NCBI GenBank assembly: GCA_905233255.1
Contig: CAJOCN010000014.1
Location: 1-61,530, forward strand
Reading direction: 5' to 3'
From: Paludibacteraceae bacterium
Lineage (GTDB): Bacteria > Bacteroidota > Bacteroidia > Bacteroidales > Paludibacteraceae
DNA: 61,530 nt
Shown here: positions 14,572 through 23,061 of the stretch, piece by piece
How the letters are laid out: every line of letters starts with the position of its first letter
Position numbering within the stretch: the stretch's first letter is position 1
Made by a program: the position numbers and the translations under genes
Notes under the pieces: model-generated
Told to the model about the DNA's origin: nothing
The model's database searches: none
What the model saw: the letters and a program-made list of their open reading frames with translations, nothing else

Positions 14572-17500
14572 GAATAATAATTTTGCGGGTTTGGATACGC
14601 TCTCCTTCTATCGTCTGGACGATTTGCACGTGCGGTCCGACTCGGTATGTGCGAATGACCTGCGCCGGAGTGGATGCTGGCGTGGCGTCCGCGCTGCGCG
14701 GCACGTCGTCAAAAGCCATCGGGCAAGTGTAGAGCGTTTTTCCGTCGGTGGTGGTGAGGCGGCAGTGGAAGAGGGTGGGTTCACCGCTCATACCTTCCGG
14801 ACGATAGAGGTATTGCTGATTCTCGTTCGCTATCGCCGAACCGTCCGCATACCATTGATAGCCGGTGTACGAATGGTCGTGGTTGTCTATAAAGAGGACA
14901 TCCGTCCATTTGCTGTACATCTGTCCCGAGAGAGCGATAGTGAATCGGAAAGAGGCGGTCGTCTCGCATTGACCTTCCCCGGCGGTTATATTCGCTGTAT
15001 ATTCACCGCTCTCCATCGCTGTAGGCGTGAAGACGATATCTGTCCCGTCCGCCATACCGGCATAGTGAACGCCGTTTAACTCGATGTCGTAGCTGTCCGG
15101 CGCACCGTGCGTCACGGTAACGGGTATGCGTACCTCGCCCGCGTTGTCGCATGTCATTGCGACAGTACCGATAGAGATCCGGGGAGTGGCATTGACGGTA
15201 AGCAGAAGCGTGTCATACACATTAGCGGGATTCGTGATCGTATCTATACCCACAGGGCGGGTGTAGCTGTTTCCCATCCATGGATAAGTCTCTCCTTCGC
15301 AGATAGTGGCTTCGTCTTTTATACAACTGCGCAAGAGAGGCACCGCAGGCAGGGAGTATGATTTGACGCAACTGTTTGCTCCATCGAACGAAACATGGAG
15401 CGTGTGGGTCTGACCATCCGCCGGAATTCCTTCGACGCTGAGTCCGGTCAGGTGTTGTGTCGTTTTGTCCGCTTCTGTGTAAGTAGCGGTTTGGGGCGTC
15501 ATGCCATCCACCCAATAGGTGAATGTACCTTGCTGGTATGTGTAGTCCAGATCGAAAGTCAGCGAGGTTGCAAGATTGTCGCAAGACGGCGCCGAGAAGG
15601 ATATATTTGCTGTATCTATAGCGGGCGTGAGCGGAGCAGGGGATGGGATACTGTAGTCCGTGATCGTACATCCGTGTGAGCCGTTGAAAAGGACATTCAG
15701 TTTATGCGTGTCCAATCCGTCTGCCGGTACTCCCGGTATGGTGATTGTGGTCTCCAGTTCATCATCGTTTTCTGCGGTAAAGGTGCCTGAAGCAGGGACG
15801 CCTCCATCTACGTTCGCCGTAAAAGAGCCGTTTTGGTTGGTATATCCGATGACAGCGGTGAGTGTTGTGATGGGAACATCGCACGAAACGGTGCTCCAAG
15901 AGAGGGATTTGACAGTAATAGAAGGAATAGCTCTGGCATTGTATATATACGTAGTCGGCGCATCGGTTTTGACATGCTCATCGTCGAAATAAACGGTCAT
16001 GGTATGATCCGCATTATCCACCGGTCTATTGGAGAGAACGCCGGTATAGGAAGTGGCGTTATCGCCGATCTCGCTGTGCGGAATCCGAGCAAGAAGCTCC
16101 GTGCCCTCGTAGATGAAGAGGTCTCCTCGCGGATGGACAAAGGTGACGGTATATTCCACATCGGCAATGTCTGTGCCGCAGCCCACCGGCTGGCGTTGTG
16201 CAAAGGTAGCGTTATTGATTTCGCAGAGCAGGTAATGCACAGGGAAACGCTCATATCCGGCGATATTGGAGGTGCTGGCAGTAACTGCCTCGAAGCGAAT
16301 GTCATCGAGCGCGAAGTCGTTGCCGATATTCATGCCGGAGGTGTTTTTGTTGATCACACGGAGTGCAACGTTTGTGCTGGAGGTAGTCGGGGTGGCAATT
16401 GAAGATAGACCATGCCATCTGTTGTCCTTGTAGTTGCCCAGATTGATCTCTCCGCCCAAGCCGCTCCATGTTGTACCTCCGTCGTAGCTGATTTGGAATT
16501 GCAGCCGCGCGCCATTATTCATCTGGTAGAACGCATTGATATTTGCTACCCAGAAGGAGAACAAATAGCTCACTCCGGCTTGTACTTTCAGTTTCGGGTT
16601 CTTGGATCCGCTCTTGGCAATCCAAGCCGCCTGATCCTCTACATTGCTTGTCACTTTGGAGTCAAAGAGTCCGAAATAGCTGCCTTCATGCGCGACAACT
16701 GTATTGTAGGTATGATAGAAATCGGAGGAGTTCTGGACGATAGCATATCCGCCGGATGCACCGGGGTGGGTGTCGTAATAGTTCGTCAAGTCTTTTCCCC
16801 AGTAGTCATATTTACTCTCCAGATTGTCTTCCGTCTCAAAGGTGCCATTGGAGATCAAGTTTCCTTCCGGCGAGGGAGGATCGTTTGTCGCCATTAAGTA
16901 GTAGTCTATATCCTTTGCTTCAGTGGGGGCTGTGAAGGTCAGATTGCGGTTTTCGGGATAAGTGCCTGAGATAACTTCCTCATTGGCAGAGTTGGTCCAC
17001 TGGAAATACGTGGAGTTTTGGTTTGTCGGCGTAAGGGTTACATCCTCCTGCGTAAAGCGTGTCAGTCGCAGGTCGGAGTCTGTTCCTGTCGTGGTATGGG
17101 TGGTAGGGGATACGGTAGGCGGAGTGACACTCACCGTGCATGACGCATCGCATCCGCTTCCGCTTAGGAAAGAAGCGTAGAGTGTGTAGGTTTTAGCTGT
17201 TGACGCATCGAATCCTTTGAGCCGGAAGGTTTGAGGTGTCTCGATGTCGTTATTGTCAATGATGAGGGTATCCACTCCGGGGCTCCATATCTGCAGTTGT
17301 CCTGCGTTCTTCTTGTCGTCGAAAGCGACCACACCATTGATGGCGGTCGTTTGGTCGGTGACATTCGCGTCGGAAGCAACGGCGACAAAAGAAGTGATCT
17401 TGCATGCTCCCGGTGCGCCGTCCGAGCAGTTTTGGTTGATACGGATACGGATGAGCCGGCACATGGAAGGACGGCTGGCTTGCAAGAAATAATAAATATC

Positions 17501-18190
17501 GGAGTTTTCACTACCGAGGTTCACTTCAAACGCTTTGTCGCCTTCGGTGTCGCGCAGTTCTTCTCCCTGCAAGCGCGTCCAAGTGTTATTCTCATATTTG
17601 AACCACGCGTGTGCGTATGTGTCGTCGTAGTTGTAGTTTTTTGCTTGCAGCATGTATGTTGAGCCTGCTGCAGATTTGCATATCTGTTCGTCTTCGTAAG
17701 TCCAGGAGGCAGGATTTCCGGTCGGAGCAGGAGCGATGAAAGCCCAGTTGGCACCATTTCTCGTGCCGCCATCGTTGTAGTAGAAATTCTGGATGTAATT
17801 TTGTTCCCGCATCTTGGTCTGTCCTCCTTCGGTATAATAGAACGAGATGTCTCCGGTCTGGTCGGTCTTGGTGGACCATGAGGCGGTAGCGGAGTTATGT
17901 CTCGTCAGGATCACATGGTTCCAGTCGCCCGCCGGGGCTTCTACGTACCAAATAGTACCGCTGTATTGCTTGGCTTTGTTACTCCATCCATTCGAAGTGG
18001 AGTTGAAGAAGTATGCATAGTTATAGTTATTTGTCGTGGCGTACCAGCCATATTGCAAGTTTCCTCCTGCATCTTTGACGCTCTGCGCCTCCATATTGAA
18101 ATACAAGCGCTCTCCGGCTTCGAACACGCGGGCTTGTATGCCGGTGGTAATTACGGCAAGAACGAATAATATTGATATTCTGTGTTTCAT
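14564..18190 (-). CDS. Large exported multidomain protein (Ig-like/CBM-like)
   Basis: A 1208-residue protein with signal peptide 1-20 (ending TGIQA). The N-terminal 280 residues are rich in Trp, Tyr and Asn. A carbohydrate-binding-like jelly roll follows at about 440-640 (GTFETEDNLESKYDYWG, then FALDDIRFE), then several Ig-like modules of about 75 residues with recurring FTYWVDG and VLFNGSHGC strands, then one TICEGETYPW module. The C-terminal ~30 residues (VIRTYRVGPHVQIVQT and TRKIIIHE) could be a sorting or anchoring tail, possibly a divergent type IX signal. It starts 12 bp after the ompA stop. Function is not known; it is likely surface-exposed or secreted. Confidence 0.75.
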   Translation of the reverse strand: MKHRISILFVLAVITTGIQARVFEAGERLYFNMEAQSVKDAGGNLQYGWYATTNNYNYAYFFNSTSNGWSNKAKQYSGTIWYVEAPAGDWNHVILTRHNSATASWSTKTDQTGDISFYYTEGGQTKMREQNYIQNFYYNDGGTRNGANWAFIAPAPTGNPASWTYEDEQICKSAAGSTYMLQAKNYNYDDTYAHAWFKYENNTWTRLQGEELRDTEGDKAFEVNLGSENSDIYYFLQASRPSMCRLIRIRINQNCSDGAPGACKITSFVAVASDANVTDQTTAINGVVAFDDKKNAGQLQIWSPGVDTLIIDNNDIETPQTFRLKGFDASTAKTYTLYASFLSGSGCDASCTVSVTPPTVSPTTHTTTGTDSDLRLTRFTQEDVTLTPTNQNSTYFQWTNSANEEVISGTYPENRNLTFTAPTEAKDIDYYLMATNDPPSPEGNLISNGTFETEDNLESKYDYWGKDLTNYYDTHPGASGGYAIVQNSSDFYHTYNTVVAHEGSYFGLFDSKVTSNVEDQAAWIAKSGSKNPKLKVQAGVSYLFSFWVANINAFYQMNNGARLQFQISYDGGTTWSGLGGEINLGNYKDNRWHGLSSIATPTTSSTNVALRVINKNTSGMNIGNDFALDDIRFEAVTASTSNIAGYERFPVHYLLCEINNATFAQRQPVGCGTDIADVEYTVTFVHPRGDLFIYEGTELLARIPHSEIGDNATSYTGVLSNRPVDNADHTMTVYFDDEHVKTDAPTTYIYNARAIPSITVKSLSWSTVSCDVPITTLTAVIGYTNQNGSFTANVDGGVPASGTFTAENDDELETTITIPGVPADGLDTHKLNVLFNGSHGCTITDYSIPSPAPLTPAIDTANISFSAPSCDNLATSLTFDLDYTYQQGTFTYWVDGMTPQTATYTEADKTTQHLTGLSVEGIPADGQTHTLHVSFDGANSCVKSYSLPAVPLLRSCIKDEATICEGETYPWMGNSYTRPVGIDTITNPANVYDTLLLTVNATPRISIGTVAMTCDNAGEVRIPVTVTHGAPDSYDIELNGVHYAGMADGTDIVFTPTAMESGEYTANITAGEGQCETTASFRFTIALSGQMYSKWTDVLFIDNHDHSYTGYQWYADGSAIANENQQYLYRPEGMSGEPTLFHCRLTTTDGKTLYTCPMAFDDVPRSADATPASTPAQVIRTYRVGPHVQIVQTIEGERIQTRKIIIHE

Positions 18191-18202
18191 AACGTCTCCT
18201 CT

Positions 18203-19780
18203 TTATTGAATTTCACTTTGTTTCTGTACTACTTTCACCTCTACGCGGCGGTCGAGCGGCAGTTCATGGTTGACGTTCTCCTCGTTCGGGATCAACGAAC
18301 CATGGCCTATTACGATCACGCGGTCTTTATCCAAACCTTGACTAATCAGGTAATTAGCCACCTCTTTGGCGCGGTTGTATGCTAATATCTCGTTGAACGC
18401 CGGGTCTCCTTCCGTGGAGGCGTGACCGTCTATAGAAACTTTGGCGTCCGGCACTTTATTCAGCACCCCAACGATGGATGAGAGATAATTCTTGGCTTTG
18501 TTGGTCAACTGATGACTTCCCAGCGCAAAATAGATCTTGTTGAATTTCTCCACTTCTTCTGCTGCTTTGGCGATGTGCGCGCGGGTGAGCGTGTCTATGC
18601 GCTCCGTAGTATTTGTATCGCGGCGTGCGAGCAGACTAACGGTCGTGTCTCTGCGGGTGAAATAGTCGAAATAGTCCACCGTCTCATGTTTATCCGGCTT
18701 GATATGCCGCCAATGAACACCCACTTTGACGCCCACTTCGTAGGGGTGCGAAGCCTTGGTGGTATTGAGTGCATAAGCTCCGGTGTAGTCCTCCATGAAC
18801 GTGAAGGTATTGTCCTTCCATCCCAGCGGGTGTTTCTCGGAGGTGTTGACATCATTGGCGCCGCATTGGAAATAGCCGCCTACAAAGAGGTCTATTTGTC
18901 GTGTGAGGGCGATGATGGCACCGAGGTCTGCAAACACGGTCGCCTGCGGATTAACAGCGATCTTACCCTTGGAAGATTCCTCTTGGGTGTAGTCTTTGGG
19001 ACCAAACTCATGGATATTATCGAGGGTCAAGTCCCAAGCAGGGTAGTAGCCGGAATGGGTCACTTGACCTTTCGTGACGCGGTATTTATTCATCACCGCG
19101 AAAGAAGGCGCAACACCCACTGCGGCGAAGACACCGGCTTTCTTGCCCTCTTTGCGGTATTGGAACTGGAGCGAGACCGGGATACCTATATTGAGGGTCG
19201 TTTGGCGTTCGTCCCATTCGGTTACTTGGGCATTGTGGTTGTAATGTTGCTCGGTATCGGTGTCAATCTGGTCCTCCCATGTATAGGTTCCTCCCAGATG
19301 AGCTACGGAAGTGTTATTAGTGAACCATGCACCGATTCCCACACCTATATTCTGGTGGAAAAAATAGGCGTACTGGAGTTGGATAAGCGGGCTGACAAAC
19401 CCATTTACTTTGTTTTGAGTGTCTGTAAATCCGTAGCCCAAGGAACCGTAACTGAGACCGACGTACGCCTCTATATAGTGGCCTCTTCGGTCGGCGGAGT
19501 CTGTGCGGGTAATTTCTTCGCGTTGTTTGGCTACGCTGTCGGGCGTATAGACGATAGAGGTTAGTGTGTCTGTGAAATAATGGATAGTGGTCACTTCTAC
19601 GCGGACGAGGCTATCCGGTGTTTTTTGAAGCTCCGGTGTGTCTTCTGTCGCGAACGTCTGTTCGTTCACTTCCGTTCGTTCCGGAGCGGTTGCTGTACGC
19701 ATGATCCGTACGGTGTCCGTTTGAGCGAACAATCCTCCGGAGAAGAATAGCGCCAAGACAAGGAATAATTTGTGTTTCAT
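18203..19780 (-). CDS. OmpA-family outer-membrane protein
   Basis: A 525-residue protein. I start at the ATG at 19780; the longer frame only translates tRNA-Arg. Signal peptide 1-19 (LALFFSGGLFAQ). A predicted barrel lies at about 100-370 with regular strands (HYIEAYVGLSYGSLGYGF, IGVGIGAWF), and a periplasmic OmpA domain at about 400-525 begins KIYFALGSHQLTNKAKNYL and includes IDGHASTEGD, NRAKEVANYL and LPLDRRVEVKV, which bind peptidoglycan. The tRNA lies 21 nt upstream, leaving no room for a separate promoter, so its mRNA may be a processing product of the tRNA transcript. It runs on into the 1208-residue gene. Confidence 0.88.
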   Translation of the reverse strand: MKHKLFLVLALFFSGGLFAQTDTVRIMRTATAPERTEVNEQTFATEDTPELQKTPDSLVRVEVTTIHYFTDTLTSIVYTPDSVAKQREEITRTDSADRRGHYIEAYVGLSYGSLGYGFTDTQNKVNGFVSPLIQLQYAYFFHQNIGVGIGAWFTNNTSVAHLGGTYTWEDQIDTDTEQHYNHNAQVTEWDERQTTLNIGIPVSLQFQYRKEGKKAGVFAAVGVAPSFAVMNKYRVTKGQVTHSGYYPAWDLTLDNIHEFGPKDYTQEESSKGKIAVNPQATVFADLGAIIALTRQIDLFVGGYFQCGANDVNTSEKHPLGWKDNTFTFMEDYTGAYALNTTKASHPYEVGVKVGVHWRHIKPDKHETVDYFDYFTRRDTTVSLLARRDTNTTERIDTLTRAHIAKAAEEVEKFNKIYFALGSHQLTNKAKNYLSSIVGVLNKVPDAKVSIDGHASTEGDPAFNEILAYNRAKEVANYLISQGLDKDRVIVIGHGSLIPNEENVNHELPLDRRVEVKVVQKQSEIQ

Positions 19781-19801
19781 GGTGTGTGTGTTAAGTTTAT
19801 G

Positions 19802-19873
19802 TGATCCGAGCGGGAATCGAACCCGCATTTGAGCTTTAGGAGAGCCCCGTTCTATCCATTGAACTATCAGACC
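19802..19873 (-). tRNA. tRNA-Arg (CCT)
   Basis: A complete cloverleaf on the minus strand: acceptor GGTCTGA/TCGGATC (with G-U pairs), D stem GTTC/GAAC, anticodon stem GGGCT/AGCTC with loop CTCCTAA (anticodon CCT), T arm GCGGG-TTCGATT-CCCGC, discriminator A. CCA is not encoded. The 3' end is 21 nt before the ompA start codon. Confidence 0.93.
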
Positions 19874-19929
19874 CGGAGCGTCCTTCCGACGGAACGGAAG
19901 GAGCGGCCTCCGCCTAGGATGGTATTGCC

Positions 19930-20643
19930 TTAGCACCTTGATGGGAATTCGCCATATTCCTCAAAGGTGTAATTGAGGAAATCATTCATCGGTTTGGCTG
20001 TAGCTGCGATCTCCGTTATTTTGTCGATGAAATCGGGCGAACATACTTCTTCGTCACTCAGCATGACGGAGAACGTATAGGTCTTGTGTTTGAGCCATTC
20101 GGCGTGTTTGAATTCGGGATCAAAACCAGCCGGTACTTTCTTTAATCCTGTCCCCCAATAACTATCGAAATCTTGTCCAAAATATTTCTTCCATTTCCTA
20201 CTCCCCATGATAGTTTCCACCTCTTCATAGTTCGCTTCTATCTCCGTTCGGATGGCTTGGAGCAACTCTTTGCCGGGATCCCAAATGCCTCCGGCGAACA
20301 TACATTGTCCGGGCTGAATATGTACATAATAGCCACCCCGCATGGATTTCTTGCCCCATGTCTTGGGCTGTCCCGGAACACCGGTAGCAGGGAAACAGCC
20401 GAACCACTCCTTATAGGGCCTTTTATCAGCAGAGAAACGAATATCCCGATTGATGCGCCATATACAGTCTTTAGGCTGCAGCCCTTTTAGAGTAGGATCT
20501 ATCTTCGTCAGGCGATTGATATACTCCGTTGAAAACGCAACAAACCGTTCGCGGCATGCCTGATACCACTCTCTGTGCTCGTCAAACCAATCCCTGTTGT
20601 TATTGACAGCCAGTTCTGCTAAAAATCGCAATGTATCTTTCAT
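19930..20643 (-). CDS. DUF2461 family protein
   Basis: A 237-residue cytosolic protein of the DUF2461 family (TIGR02453 type). Family features include the N-terminal FLAELAVNNNRDWFDEHR, RINRDIRFSADKRPYK near 63 and GGYYVHIQPGQCMFAGGIW near 103. The biochemical role is unknown. It follows rfbD by 17 bp and precedes tRNA-Arg, so it is probably the third gene of the rfbC transcript. Between its stop and the tRNA is a hairpin, CCTTCCG/CGGAAGG (about 19881-19900), with no T-run. Confidence 0.88.
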   Translation of the reverse strand: MKDTLRFLAELAVNNNRDWFDEHREWYQACRERFVAFSTEYINRLTKIDPTLKGLQPKDCIWRINRDIRFSADKRPYKEWFGCFPATGVPGQPKTWGKKSMRGGYYVHIQPGQCMFAGGIWDPGKELLQAIRTEIEANYEEVETIMGSRKWKKYFGQDFDSYWGTGLKKVPAGFDPEFKHAEWLKHKTYTFSVMLSDEEVCSPDFIDKITEIAATAKPMNDFLNYTFEEYGEFPSRC

Positions 20644-20660
20644 CCCCTATATTTTACGCT

Positions 20661-21524
20661 TCACGCCTTCAGTAATTCCATGCATCTCTTCAGTCCGTCC
20701 ATCCAATGTGGTATCTCTACACCAAATGTCTTCTTGAATTTCGATTTGTCCAATACACTATAGTGCGGACGGGGTGTTTTATATTGATATTCCTCCGATA
20801 AAATCGGGCGAACTTTACATTCTTTTACACCTGCTAACGCATGTATGGCAAGCGTAAAATCGTACCAAGAGCATACACCTTCGTTGGTGAAATGGTAGAT
20901 ACCGCTTCGCCATACCGGAGACTCGATGACCGTAAAGATAGCTTCCGCTAAATCCGCAGCATAAGTAGGTGTACCAATTTGGTCAAATACCACGCCCAGG
21001 CACTCTTTTTCTTTCCCTAAGCGGATCATGGTCTTCACGAAGTTATTGCCAAAAGAGGAGTAGAGCCACGCAGTACGTAAAATCACAGCTTCGGGGCATG
21101 CGGCGAGTAGCAGTTTCTCGCCGCGTAACTTACTGGATCCATAAACGGTGCGCGGCGCAACCGGGTCGCTTTCGCGACAAGGGACATGCTCATCGCCGGA
21201 GAATACATAATCGGTACTCACATGGATCACTCTCACTCCCTGGCCGCCTAATACGCTCAATGCCTCCGCATTGATCTTATTGGCGGTAGCTTCATCTTCC
21301 TCTGCTTTGTCCACATTGGTGTAGGCTGCACAGTTGACTATTAACTCGATGTTATAGGCACTTACAAAGGCGGAAACAGCCTCGCGATCGGTTATATCCA
21401 GAGTTTGTACACCATCACTCTCAGTAACATCGGTGAAGAAATACTGATGTTTGGGATGGGCTGCACTGAGTACCCGCATCTCGCTGCCCAGCTGACCGTT
21501 GCTGCCTGTGATTAGAATATTCAT
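20661..21524 (-). CDS. rfbD: dTDP-4-dehydrorhamnose reductase
   Basis: A 287-residue short-chain reductase that makes dTDP-L-rhamnose, using NAD(P)H, in the last step of the pathway. Cofactor loop TGSNGQLGSE (6-15), VNCAAYTNVDKAE near 65-76, HVSTDYVFSGD near 100 and the catalytic YGSSK near 130 are all present. It starts 2 bp after the rfbC stop, so the two are one operon. rfbA and rfbB are not in the window. The product feeds rhamnose-containing surface polysaccharide. Confidence 0.95.
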   Translation of the reverse strand: MNILITGSNGQLGSEMRVLSAAHPKHQYFFTDVTESDGVQTLDITDREAVSAFVSAYNIELIVNCAAYTNVDKAEEDEATANKINAEALSVLGGQGVRVIHVSTDYVFSGDEHVPCRESDPVAPRTVYGSSKLRGEKLLLAACPEAVILRTAWLYSSFGNNFVKTMIRLGKEKECLGVVFDQIGTPTYAADLAEAIFTVIESPVWRSGIYHFTNEGVCSWYDFTLAIHALAGVKECKVRPILSEEYQYKTPRPHYSVLDKSKFKKTFGVEIPHWMDGLKRCMELLKA

Positions 21525-21526
21525 AC

Positions 21527-22075
21527 TTAAAACGGATTGTCCAGATCTTTTAATAACGGATGTTTCTTATCCTTCTCACTTAAGATGCGTAACTCCTCAG
21601 GTATCTGCCAATCAATGTCCAGATCCGGATCGTTCAGTAATATACCTCCATCCGCCTCCGGATGATACAGGTTGTCACATTTATAAGTGAAGATAGCCTG
21701 GTTGCTCAGTACGGAGAATCCATGTGCAAATCCCCGTGGGATGAAGAACTGGCACTTGTTCTCCTCACTCAACTCCACGCTGTACCATTGACCGAAGGTA
21801 GGACTTTCTTTGCGTAAATCAACCGCTACATCCAGTACTTTACCAACGGTGCAGCATACCAATTTCGCTTGACTATACGGAGGTCTTTGAAAATGCAATC
21901 CCCGTACTACACCGTAACTGGAACAGGACTGATTGTCCTGCACAAACTGTGCATCAATTCCGGCCTCGCGATACCGTTGCTCGTTATATGTCTCTACAAA
22001 ATAGCCACGTGCATCTTTGAATACCTGTGGCTCCAAAACCAATAGACCGTCAATAGGGGTTGTGAATATCTTCAT
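21527..22075 (-). CDS. rfbC: dTDP-4-dehydrorhamnose 3,5-epimerase
   Basis: A 182-residue cupin epimerase that converts dTDP-4-keto-6-deoxyglucose to the L-lyxo form before reduction by RfbD. Hallmarks: FKDARGYFVETY (18-29), FVQDNQSCSSYGVVRGLHFQ with the catalytic His, VDLRKESPTFGQW, and IPRGFAHGFSVLS with the second conserved His. The length is typical. It is first in the operon, and the promoter at 22100-22130 lies about 25 bp upstream, so the leader is short. Confidence 0.95.
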   Translation of the reverse strand: MKIFTTPIDGLLVLEPQVFKDARGYFVETYNEQRYREAGIDAQFVQDNQSCSSYGVVRGLHFQRPPYSQAKLVCCTVGKVLDVAVDLRKESPTFGQWYSVELSEENKCQFFIPRGFAHGFSVLSNQAIFTYKCDNLYHPEADGGILLNDPDLDIDWQIPEELRILSEKDKKHPLLKDLDNPF

Positions 22076-22099
22076 ACTATATCATTTCCAAAAAGCGTG

Positions 22100-22130
22100 C
22101 AAATTTACAAAAACTTTTTTATATACGCAA
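22100..22130 (-). promoter_or_regulatory. Promoter of the rfbC operon
   Basis: Minus-strand TTG (plus 22128-22130), 20 bp, TAAATTTG (plus 22100-22107). It probably drives rfbC, rfbD, DUF2461 and perhaps the tRNA-Arg/ompA stretch. Confidence 0.65.
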
Positions 22131-22212
22131 GCGCGCACGCGTTTTATTATAAATAATGTGTGTTTTTTTGTTTATTTTGCACTTTTCATTTTCCCAATTT
22201 CATTTTTTTTAG

Positions 22213-22220
22213 TACTTTTG
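22213..22220 (+). promoter_or_regulatory. -7 promoter box of the hemolysin-III gene
   Basis: TACTTTTG lies 22 bp before the ATG at 22242. The -33 position reads TTT rather than TTG. Confidence 0.5.
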
Positions 22221-22241
22221 TGCTGCAAAATCAGAAAAACT

Positions 22242-22898
22242 ATGATATATCATTGGACTCTTCTTACCGCGGAGGAGAAAGCAAATACGCTCACCCATTT
22301 CATTCCGCTTTTAGCCACCATAGCTCTTGCTTGGCCGCTGATGCTAACAGCTGTGAACTCTCCTATTGCTATGCCGGTTTTGAATATTATCGGCTCGGTG
22401 CTTTTTCTGGTGGGAATGGTTTTGATGTACACCTCCTCGACTCTCTACCATTGGACCATTAATCCCGTTCGAAAGGCGCGTTTGCGTATCTTTGACCATA
22501 TAGCTATTTATGCGATGATAGCCGGTTCCTATTCTTTGATTTGTTTATCAGTTGTGGGTGGCTGGCTCGGGTGGACGCTTTTTATTTTCTTGTGGGTATG
22601 TGTGATTGCCGGAGCAATAGGTAAGATTATTGCGCTCGGGCGGCATCCTAAACTCTCTCTCGCTCTTTATCTTGCGATGGGATGGGTGGCGCTTGTCATG
22701 ATCGTGCCAATGTGGCGGAATATGAGTCATGCTGCTTTCTTCTGGGTCTTTGCAGAAGGAGTGGCTTATACGGTCGGCTCTTATTTCTTTAGTAAGGATG
22801 AGGAGCATGCGTACTACCATGCGATCTGGCATGTATTCATTGTACTCGGCTCCGCCTGCCATACAATAGCGACGTTTTTGACTCTTTTACAATATTAA
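22242..22898 (+). CDS. Hemolysin III family (PAQR/TrhA-like) membrane protein
   Basis: A 218-residue protein with seven predicted membrane helices. Family residues are present: S-x-x-x-H in SSTLYHW near 75-81, FDHIAIY near 92, and the C-terminal pair in HAIWHVFIVLGSACH, which together form the metal site of the CREST/PAQR fold. Bacterial members are linked to membrane energetics and lipid homeostasis; haemolysis is only an assay effect. The start is the ATG at 22242, just after the -7 box. A longer frame upstream is not coding. It ends at a strong bidirectional hairpin shared with tRNA-Pro. Confidence 0.9.
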   Translation: MIYHWTLLTAEEKANTLTHFIPLLATIALAWPLMLTAVNSPIAMPVLNIIGSVLFLVGMVLMYTSSTLYHWTINPVRKARLRIFDHIAIYAMIAGSYSLICLSVVGGWLGWTLFIFLWVCVIAGAIGKIIALGRHPKLSLALYLAMGWVALVMIVPMWRNMSHAAFFWVFAEGVAYTVGSYFFSKDEEHAYYHAIWHVFIVLGSACHTIATFLTLLQY

Positions 22899-22905
22899 CA
22901 TAACT

Positions 22906-22935
22906 CAAAAGGATGGCCGTAAGACCATCCTTTTG
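22906..22935. terminator. Bidirectional terminator between hemolysin-III gene and tRNA-Pro
   Basis: Perfect 11-bp stem CAAAAGGATGG/CCATCCTTTTG with an 8-nt loop. It starts 8 nt after the plus-strand stop and touches the 3' end of the minus-strand tRNA. Confidence 0.85.
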
Positions 22936-23008
22936 TCGAGAAGAGGTGACTCGAACACCCGACCCCTACGTCCCGAACGTAGTGCGCTACCAACTGCGCT
23001 ACTTCTCG
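22936..23008 (-). tRNA. tRNA-Pro (CGG)
   Basis: A complete cloverleaf: acceptor CGAGAAG/CTTCTCG (7 of 7 pairs), D stem GCGC/GCGC, anticodon stem CTACG/CGTAG with loop TTCGGGA (anticodon CGG), T stem GGGTG/CACCT with one G-U pair, discriminator A. CCA is not encoded. It has its own promoter at 23019-23049. Confidence 0.94.
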
Positions 23009-23018
23009 AAAGCGGGTG

Positions 23019-23049
23019 CAAAGGTACTGCTTTTTTTTGAATTGACCAA
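23019..23049 (-). promoter_or_regulatory. Promoter of tRNA-Pro
   Basis: Minus-strand TTG (plus 23047-23049), 20 bp, TACCTTTG (plus 23019-23026), about 11 bp from the tRNA 5' end. The layout matches the tRNA-Met promoter at 40704. Confidence 0.75.
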
Positions 23050-23061
23050 ATTTTTTTGCAA

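Noticed and set aside
18512..19564. 350-codon plus-strand ORF opposite ompA
   Set aside because: Shadow of the OmpA-family gene, whose barrel and C-terminal domain are clear.
19781..19936. N-terminal extension of the OmpA protein
   Set aside because: It translates the tRNA-Arg gene; the signal peptide begins at 19780.
22017..22241. 75-codon extension of the hemolysin-III gene
   Set aside because: It crosses the rfbC 5' end and the promoter; the ATG at 22242 follows the -7 box.
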